In this document: positions 56,407-64,000 of the stretch, in pieces | Numbering within the stretch: the stretch's first letter is position 1 | Layout of the letters: each line of letters starts with the position of its first letter | Source of the DNA: Castor canadensis | Lineage: Eukaryota > Chordata > Mammalia > Rodentia > Castoridae | Assembly (NCBI RefSeq): GCF_047511655.1 | Contig: NC_133398.1 | Span: 56,766,638 to 56,830,637 of the forward strand | Reading direction: 5' to 3' | Length of the DNA stretch: 64,000 nt | Program-made: the position numbers and the translations under genes | Notes under the pieces: generated by a model | The model's input: the letters and a program-made list of their open reading frames with translations, nothing else | The model's database searches: none | What the model was told of the DNA's origin: nothing

Positions 56407-56640
56407 ATGAACGCTCCAGGCTGGGGTGGGCCCAGAGCCCTGCTGCTCCTGCTGGTCCTGGAGTGGGCCAGCCCCACCTTTATCACCGTGAACCGTGGGC
56501 TGAGGGTGATGAAGGGCAGCTCTGCCTTCCTGTCCGGAGATGACCTGAAGTTTGCCATCTCCAGTGAGAAAGATGCATGCAAAGTGGAGGTTGTGATGAA
56601 TGAGCCAATAACCCAGAGGGTTGGGACACTCACTCCACAG
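56407..56640 (+). CDS. FREM1: FREM1, first coding exon (residues 1-78)
   Basis: FREM1 (FRAS1-related extracellular matrix protein 1) is a large secreted protein that works with FRAS1 and FREM2 in the basement-membrane Fraser complex, which anchors epidermis to dermis. The exon encodes 78 residues. Residues 1-22 form a signal peptide with a Leu-rich core ([10 protein letters not shown]) and a likely cleavage site after ASP. The mature start ([14 protein letters not shown], then [12 protein letters not shown] and [16 protein letters not shown]) matches the mammalian FREM1 N-terminus as I know it. The ATG has A at -3 and precedes the signal peptide directly. The exon ends in phase 0 at CAG|GTAGGT. 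Twelve CSPG repeats, a Calx-beta domain and a C-type lectin domain are known for the family but lie beyond this window. Long minus-strand frames across this exon (56187-56658) are shadows. Confidence 0.95.
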
Positions 56641-58181
56641 GTAGGTTGTATTGGACAATTTCTGTTGAGTAGCAGTGCAGATGTGAGAGTGTGGGGAACA
56701 GAAAGAGGGAGGAAGGAAGGGAGGACAGGCAGGTAAAAAGGTCTCCTCTCAAACTATCAAAGGTGAGTACTGTAAGATGTTCACATTTGACATGGTGGAA
56801 CTGAAGTTCACAGGCATGGTGTTGTATTGTTTTCTCTGTGAGGTGGAACCTAGTTTTGAGTGTTCTTGACTGATTTCAGGTAACAGGCCTGCAATCAAGA
56901 GAGTTCACGCTGAACCATGCTAACACATGTGGAGGAAGCCAGCTTCAAACTAATAAGGATGCACGTATCTTTTCTTAGTTATGTATTAACAAACCTTTCC
57001 AGTGTCTCACTTGTACTGGATGGAAGTCTTGTGTATTTTACCAGCTGCTTGATACTACAGAGTAGCTGAGCATCCAGGGAAAAAAGCAGAATGTAAGAGA
57101 ATTACAGGTCTCTTGTTGGAGAGGAAGAGAGAGAGAGAGAGAGGACATCCTTCCAGCCTTCTAAGGGTTATAGCGGGCAGTCACATGTAGGATATTCTGT
57201 GACCATCCCATAATCTGTATGGGATTCTTCCTGCTGCAAATCATGTTATCCACTGCCAGTCAGGCTTCCTTTGGATAAGATATCAACATTTCAAGATATG
57301 TTTAGGACATACTTTTGACCTCAGAATAGCAAGGATAAACATGAAGACATTTTCATCTATTAATATCACTTGAACATTCACTTGAGTAAAGGAAGAGAAG
57401 TGGAAAAGAGATGTGAAGAACTCTAAATATTCATAGCTTGAAAAAAATGTCTGCCTAAATATTTCCCCTTTAATCAAAACCTTGGAGACCTTTTTATTTA
57501 AGGAGATTCCATTGTCACTCTCTTTGTAGGGCTAAGCGTTACTTTCTAAGTCTGCCTTTTCATATATTGTTTTATTAAGGTCAGAGTTGAGCCCTGTACC
57601 TAACAGAAAATCACTTCTGGTTCATTACTTGTTCCTACTGTGGCTTAATTTTGCTCCCAGTGCAAATGACCTTGAGAATATTCAGCACTAGATGCTGCTG
57701 CTGCCTCTGGAATATGCTCCAATCCTAATTGTAAACATTATTTCTTTTCCATTTGGCTACAGAAGTATATTCCATGAGCTAATTCCAAGTAGAACTAGGT
57801 GTGATAGAGATGGATAGAGAGGCTTAGATAGATGGTAACACCAATTGTTATCTCTAGACAATCTATTTACCACACTTGAAATTATAGACTGTATCTGAAA
57901 CACATCAAAATACTAAGGAAGAGGGTCTCACAATGGGAATATTCATGCTGTGATAGGAACCAAATGTCTCACTACAGTTTTCTGTGAGAATTTCTCAATT
58001 TAACAGCTTCAGCTGTTTTGAAGAGTTCAAGAGCCTTAAATGGGTATCAAAAAATGTTAGAGTACAACAATGGCTTTAGGTATTACCAAGTGTTTCGTAG
58101 CTGTAACTTCTACCCACCTTCTATCAACATTCCTTGACTCTGAAAGGGTATATCAGTCAGGAAAAAAAGGACAGACCTGGT

Positions 58182-58614
58182 ATATTAGTCAGACTATTGT
58201 CTCTATGACCAGTTTACCCAAGAGAGCAATTCAAGATAGGAAGCTAATAAAGCTCACTGTTTTAGAGCTTTTAGTCCATCATGGTGGGGAGGGAATGGCA
58301 GCAGGGCAACTTATATCATGGTGGCCAGGAACCAGAGCAGAGAAGTTCACAGGAAGGGACCAGGGCAAGATAGAGCCCCCAAGGACACACATCTCAGTGA
58401 CCTACTTCCTTCAACTAAGCCCCACCTTCTACAGTTCTACCACTTCCAAATAATCTATTCAAATTTTAAACCCATCAATGGATTAAACCATTCATTAGTT
58501 TAGAGCTTTCCTGATCTAATTATCTCTAGAGATGACATCACAGATGCACATGCTTTACTAATTTCCTAGGCATTTCCAAATCCAATCAAGTTGACAATTA
58601 AGTTAACCATCACA
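58182..58614 (-). repeat. MaLR-like LTR in the FREM1 intron
   Basis: It starts TATATTAGTCAGACTATTG and ends AGTTAACCATCACA on the + strand, with GTGACCTACTTCCTTCAAC and ACCCATCAATGGATTAAACC between. It is an old interspersed LTR relic in reverse orientation. The 127-residue open frame across it is not a gene. Confidence 0.65.
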
Positions 58615-59197
58615 CTGGGATAGCTCATACTGGAACCCAAGGATCTAAACAGAATGGGTAGGTGATATAAATAAGCCTAGCAGCAGACAGGGACTATAGG
58701 GGCTGGGGTCACAAGCAAAATGAAAATTCTTAGAGTTTTGAGGGGCAGCAGATAGGACCCTGTTCCTAGAAGACTGAAGTCCTTGATAAAGCAGGAAACC
58801 AAGGCTACTCTGATATATATGGGTACCTTATTAAAACTGATGTTGGTTTCCTGTTCAGTCAATGTATTTTAAAGATGTCTAACACTTATATCCAAGTGAG
58901 TCTGGGGGAGAAAGGAGAAGCAAAATTCCCACCAGTAGTTCCCAGTGACAAGTTGCCTAAGCTATTGTCTTATATAGCCCAGACCCCAAGCAGGCATACC
59001 CTACTGATCAAGACAAAGGCCCTGCTATTCACTGGTTGGTTTCTTCTTAGAAGGCAATATGGAGAGGACCTATTGTTACCTAGGCCAACCTCTGAGGGCT
59101 GTCCTGTCTTCACCCCAGGGTAGCCTCTGACTTCTTATCACATATGGCCCCCTCTGAAAGTAATGAAATTAACTATGAATTTTGTTTGTTGGTTATT

Positions 59198-59275
59198 TGT
59201 AGTGCTGAGGATCAAACCCAGGCTTTACTCCTGCTAGGCAAGCACATTCCCACTAAGTTACAGGCCCAGGCCCCA
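59198..59275 (-). repeat. ID-type SINE, antisense
   Basis: GTGCTGAGGATCAAACCCAG and CCTGCTAGGCAAGCAC. Confidence 0.85.
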
Positions 59276-60009
59276 GGATGTGTTTTTAGGATATTTTAAG
59301 GGTTTTGATGGTTTGGCCTGCTCTGAGGTCCTGGGAGCAAAAAGGGCTCTAAAGTGACTAGAATTAGGTTAAAAACCAAATATCCTTTTATCCAACAAGG
59401 ATTGAGTTGGAATTGAACTCCAAGTTATCTTCATTGTAGACTTTTTGTGATTCTTAAGGCAAAAATATAGTTACTAGGAAGAGAATATGAAGCAGAAACA
59501 ACAAAACCACTGATCTGATTTGCTGATTTAGGAAATTCTTGACTGCTAAGGAACACTTCCAAACACTGATCACCTTAGTCTGCTGTGCTCATTTTTTATA
59601 AAGTGGATTCAAGTCCTGAATGTTCAGAGTATTTCTAGAAATAAATATGACGTCTCAAGTTGACTTACATCATCTAAAGTGGACATATGATTTGTATCTT
59701 CTAAAATTTGCTCTATGATAGAGGAGACCATTAAAATGTGGAGTTACATCAACTGTTTACCAAATATTAGAGGTTTGTGTTATAGAAAAATTTATACAGA
59801 GTGAAAACTTTGTTTCTCAAACTGCCCGGTGATTGCTCCTATTTTTATTCTGATAATTTCAGCAGAAACAAGATTCCCAAGTAAAGTCTGGGTTTTGGGA
59901 AATTTGTGCTTCGTTTTTAACAGGAGCTGGTTCAGCTCTCCCCAGGGATTTATTTATTATGAGTCTTTTAAATTAAGCATAGCCAAGTATACAAGGGTGC
60001 ATGTTCATG

Positions 60010-60043
60010 TACACACACACACACACACACACACCCCCACACC
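60010..60043. repeat. CA microsatellite
   Basis: About 12 CA units, then C-rich CACCCCCACACCCC, in the FREM1 intron. Confidence 0.95.
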
Positions 60044-61748
60044 CCGAGCCTAAACATTGTTCTTTAACAGAGCTTTTAGCTTAATCTGAGAGCGAGGTTT
60101 ATGTGACCCATTCCTGAGGAGATGACTGTATTAACAGCACCCTGCTGTGTAATGAGCAGTTTCATGTGATTTGCACAGAAAATGTTTTGTTTAACATCTG
60201 TTCAATTACTGTTTTCATTTCATTACTGAAGTTTGTCTTAGAACCAACAGGTTCATTTTCCTATTGGATATTCAGAAAGGGGTTGCAGTGGGTGCACTCC
60301 AGTACCTTCTGTTTAGATAACCCCCTGGATGTAGTCAATTAGACAAGGTCTCCAGGATGTGCTGTCCTCATGTGTTAGAACAAGACTTCGTCACACAGCA
60401 CTTCACACACCTGGGCCGAAGCAAGAAGTTTCCTGCTGGAAAAGCACCTTAGTTTAGTGTTGAGATTACTTTTTTGAATAGGAAATATAGTGTAAGAAAA
60501 TATCTGTAGTTTGAACCAGTTTACTGTCATTAAAGTGAGTAATGAGTTAGGAATGTGTGACAATTTAATTATAAATTGTAATTGAAAAGCAGTTGAAGTG
60601 GAAAAAACCAGAGCTAGACAGTAATTAGAAAAGGATTTAGCTCTCCTTTGTTTTAGTTAGTAAATTTATGGACAATTATGGTTGTCGCCTTTTATAAAAG
60701 GAAAACATATTACGAAACATAAAACAGATGTTTCTTTTAACAGAGCAGATTGTCTCTTTATTACCATGACTATTTGTCAGTGATATGGGGAAGGGCTTCC
60801 TTTTATCTCCTTCCTGGTTACCAATTAAAAAGGAGAACCAGTAATATCTGTGAGACAAGAAAATCATTCGTAAAAGTGACAATGTCTTCTCAGGGTGGAT
60901 TATGTTGTCTGAAAATGTTTAAGGCTGTAAAATGTACAGCATGAACACCATGAACTCCATAGTGAGGAAACACCTCAGGCCTATCTTCTCAGAACTCTAA
61001 GGCAGATTGGGCAGAAGGAAGGTCATCATATGAGTGGAAGGGAAGACTTTTCTTTGAACGCCTAAGATTCCCAAATAAAACAGCAATTTCCTTAATAAGT
61101 GTGAGTGAGGTGACACAGTTAATTATAACTTTATTGAGATTCTATGTCTCATCAGTCACTTGTGCTACTATTTAAGCCATTTTTACAGGTGTGTGAGAAA
61201 CAACTGTGGGCCATATTTGGATTTGGTCAATCAGTCTCAATAGTGTCCACAGTTGGTGGCTGACACGATAGTGTCCTTGAATGTAAAAATGTTCTTTGAA
61301 AAAGAAATAAAAGAAGAGCATAAATACCCAGAACAAACGCAGTGTGTTTGCGGGTGGGTTAATGCTAGCCTTTTCCTGCAGACACACAGAAAAACTTTTC
61401 CAACTCAATTGCTATAAACCCCTGAAGGGGGTAAATAAAAATTCAATAAATGGAAGCATAGTTAAAAAGCACTATTGTCTGTAAAGCGATAATTGTTTAG
61501 AGAAGTAATATCTCTTAAATTATTTTCTTTATGTGCTTGGATTCTCATAACTTAGATATGGACAAAAACAAGGCCCAGCTGGATGGCGAGTGGGCATAGA
61601 CATAGGGTAGAGGTGGTTGTTAAAGCATACATTCACACACACACATCATTACCAGACCATAGTTTTTCCAGGCGGTACTCTAATGCTGGAAAAATGAAAC
61701 TGTACCAGTTTTCTCATAAGTATTTTTCCATTTCTTAATGTGGACTAG

Positions 61749-61844
<96 letters not shown>

Positions 61845-61900
61845 TAAGTGGCATAGGAGCATTGCTTGGTTTTTTTTGCCAGTTAATTATTCTGTGCACT

Positions 61901-61980
61901 TTGTGGTGCTGGGGTTTGAACTGAGGGCCTTGTGCTTGCTAGGCAGACGCTCTACTATTTGAACCATGCCCCTAACCCCC
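61901..61980 (-). repeat. ID-type SINE, antisense, next to a FREM1 exon
   Basis: GGTGCTGGGGTTTGAACTG and GCTTGCTAGGCAGACGC. It starts about 58 bases after the FREM1 donor at 61844. Confidence 0.9.
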
Positions 61981-62179
61981 TTTGGTGTTCTTATATTGGT
62001 ATCTTTGGCATTCCAACCCATGACTTATGAGAGAAAACTATAAAATACAAATTACATATCTGTAATGACAATCAAGTAGAAAACATACTCCAAAATTGGA
62101 TGAAATTCTTCCTTTTGATTACTAGGTACTTAGTTATAAGTGCAATGTCTTCCATTTTAAAATTAGGTAATGCAAATGT

Positions 62180-62720
62180 GTTTAAAATCAATTAGAAAGC
62201 TAAATATAGAGTGACCATATGACCCACCAATTCCATTCCTAGGTGTGTACACAAGAGAAATAAAAAAAAGCTTGCACATGAATGTTCATCACAGTATTAT
62301 TTGTAACAGTCAAGGGTTGAACCAATCTGTTGAATGGTGTATACATGCAATGGAATAGTATTCAGTCACAAACAGAAATGAAGTCCTGATTTATGCTGTG
62401 AACATAAATGAATCTTGAAAGAAGCCAGACATGAAAGAACAAATATTGTATGACTCCATTTATATTACATATTCAGAATAAGCAAATCCATAGAAACAGA
62501 AAATGGATTCATGGTTGCCAGAGGCTGAGGGAGGGACAATTGGAAAGTAACTATTAATGAGTGTGGGGTTTTTGGGGTGTGTGTGATAAAAATGTTCTGC
62601 AATTAGATAGTCTTGATGGTTATGTAACTTGTGACTATTCTAAAAACTACTGAGTTTTACATTTTTTAAAGGAGGAATTTCATGCTATATAAATTATATC
62701 TCAATAAAAATTTGTCTTAA
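62180..62720 (+). repeat. Old L1 3' end in FREM1 intron
   Basis: ATATGACCCACCAATTCCAT, GGAATAGTATTCAGTCAC, TATGACTCCATTTATATTAC, ATGGTTGCCAGAGGCTGAG and the terminal ATATCTCAATAAAAATTTG follow the 3' end of an old L1. Confidence 0.9.
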
Positions 62721-62924
62721 GGCTATGGTTCTAGTATTGCTGATTTCATAGAAGCAACTGAGAACTCAGTGTAGGGGAGGGGACCTTTACATAGTTTTTA
62801 CTTGGATTCTATTGCTCTTAAGAATATTTGTCTAAAATACATTGGTGTGGATTTCTCTTGTGCACTAGACTAATGAAAGAGACTTTGAAGAAGACACGGG
62901 AACAGTGACACATTCTATCAGCAT

Positions 62925-63010
62925 TTATGACTACCTACTTTAGGCCAGGCTCTGTGCTGGGCCCAAGGCACACAAGGATGAAGCCATACATGCTTTTGGT
63001 GCTCGAAGTC
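62925..63010 (-). repeat. L2-like 3' fragment, antisense
   Basis: CTTTAGGCCAGGCTCTGTGC, TGGGCCCAAGGCACAC and AAGGATGAAGCCATAC resemble the reversed L2 end. Confidence 0.45.
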
Positions 63011-64000
63011 AAATGCAAAAGATGGGCAGATAGTGAGGATGCAAAGTCACAAGAGCCCAGAGAGGCATGAACAGAGAGGCATGCTCAGAAAATGAAGTGA
63101 CACTCCAGGGTTCCTTAGGAAGCTATGAAATCAACACACAGGGCTGTTGGATCTTTCCAAGACTTCAGAGTTTAAATGAAAACTGACCTCAAATACCTTG
63201 CCAGAGAGGGCAGGGAAAGCTGATGGATTCTGGCTGCTCCCACTCTTTCCTTGAGTTTCTAGGAGTTGGGAAGGCCAGAGAAGTACACACAAAGGGCACG
63301 GTTAGAGGAGCTGCCCTGCCCTTGTCTTGAGGATATTTAAAATACAGTATCAGAAGAGGTGAGGACAAAGGACCAAGGAACACATTCACTCCACTCTTTC
63401 CTCCTCTCCAGTCCCTTTGTGAGATATTTGACTTCTTTGTAATAGAGAAATGGGATTGACAATGCCTACTGTAGGTTTTTATGAGGATTGAAAACATACT
63501 GTTGTAAAGAGTTTAGCATAATTCCTGAGCCACAAAAAAGCCACATCAATTAAGAGCTTCATTAAGTGCTGGAGGTGTGGCTCAAGTGGTAGAGCACCTG
63601 CCTAGCAAGTGTGAGGGCCTGGGTTCAAACCTTAGTACCACCAAAGAGCTGTATTATCAGCAAAACTCATCATTTACTAATTTTCTCACGTTAAAAAGAA
63701 AAATAACCCATCTCTATTAGCCTTGAGAACCGTCACTAATGGAGTGGCAGGGAAGGAAGTTACAATTGCTGGTACAATTTACACACCACTGAGCTGAGTG
63801 CCCAATGTGCACCTAAATCATCATGCACTTAGTGGCATTGCTGGAGAAGAAAAAGGCCTCCGTACTGCTGACACCCCCACCCCTTCACTCCTGAGTTAAA
63901 ACTCAATCCAAAAGTTATACTGACTTTATGCTCTTAAATTTCATACCATGCTGGAAGTGAGACTCTGAGGTCTCACCAGTCATTAGGTACCAGTGTGGAT
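63011..64000. other. FREM1 intron, right edge
   Basis: Apart from the ID SINE at 63568-63646, no exon or repeat is recognised. The next FREM1 exon must begin with a phase-2 acceptor and is not visible here. Confidence 0.5.
63568..63646 (+). repeat. ID-type SINE
   Basis: GGTGTGGCTCAAGTGGTAG, CCTGCCTAGCAAGTGTG and GTTCAAACCTTAGTACCACC. Confidence 0.9.

Larger units (their letters stand above)
56641..61748 (+). other. FREM1: FREM1 intron between the two coding exons
   Basis: A GT-AG intron of 5,108 bases (GTAGGT ... ACTAG). Contents: a GA dinucleotide run at about 57127-57144, an old MaLR-like LTR on the minus strand (58182-58614), an antisense ID SINE (59198-59275) and a CA microsatellite (60010-60043). 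The rest, including 56641-58181, 58615-59197 and 60044-61748, shows no gene or repeat that I recognise. Confidence 0.85.

Noticed and set aside
56187..56658. Two minus-strand open frames of 148 and 153 codons
   Set aside because: They lie opposite the FREM1 first coding exon and leader, and are explained by its GC-rich codon composition.
58070..58453. 127-codon + strand frame in the FREM1 intron
   Set aside because: Mostly within an antisense LTR relic; no splice or protein evidence.

Overview
This is nuclear DNA from a mammal, almost certainly a rodent. It is AT-rich and CpG-poor, its genes are split by GT-AG introns, and most of it is interspersed repeats (L1, MIR, L2, MaLR, ERV, MER5). 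The SINEs are ID-type (tRNA-derived) monomers, B1 monomers and fused B1-ID dimers. The dimers point to a squirrel-, dormouse- or beaver-like rodent. The SINE and L1 subfamilies look most like beaver (Castor) to me, but that is recognition from memory and not proof. Nothing here is prokaryotic: no operons, CRISPR arrays or phage.

The one cellular protein-coding gene I can support is FREM1, on the + strand. FREM1 is a secreted basement-membrane protein of the Fraser complex. Its first coding exon is 56407-56640, inside a spliced exon that starts at 56143. The second coding exon is 61749-61843, and the rest lies beyond the right edge. The 264-base leader ahead of the start codon carries small upstream ORFs. 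A CpG-enriched stretch with a good splice donor at 28280-28726 is a candidate, unproven, for the promoter and first non-coding exon. If that is right, 28.7-56.1 kb is intron 1 and 1-28 kb is upstream intergenic DNA.

Layout. 1-9 kb: L1 and SINE fragments, including a young 5'-truncated L1 (8240-9018) with its target-site duplication. 9.6-10.0 kb: a class I-type solo LTR sitting inside an old MIR. 10-17 kb: mostly unique sequence with MIRs and one MaLR LTR. 17.1-18.2 kb: a 1.04-kb class II-type solo LTR with a perfect 6-bp duplication. 18-28 kb: L2, L1, MaLR and SINEs. 28-41 kb: candidate promoter, then intron with many SINEs and an L2 split by a B1-ID insertion. 41.1-46.8 kb: a nearly full-length L1 on the minus strand with both ORFs open and a perfect 14-bp duplication. 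54.5-55.2 kb: a decayed processed pseudogene of FABP5 on the minus strand. 56-64 kb: FREM1 coding exons with intronic repeats.

I found no undescribed multi-gene system. The points most worth a second look are the ORF-intact L1 inside FREM1, the FABP5 retrocopy, the two LTRs whose ends can be set to the base from their duplications, the FREM1 leader uORFs and the candidate FREM1 promoter.
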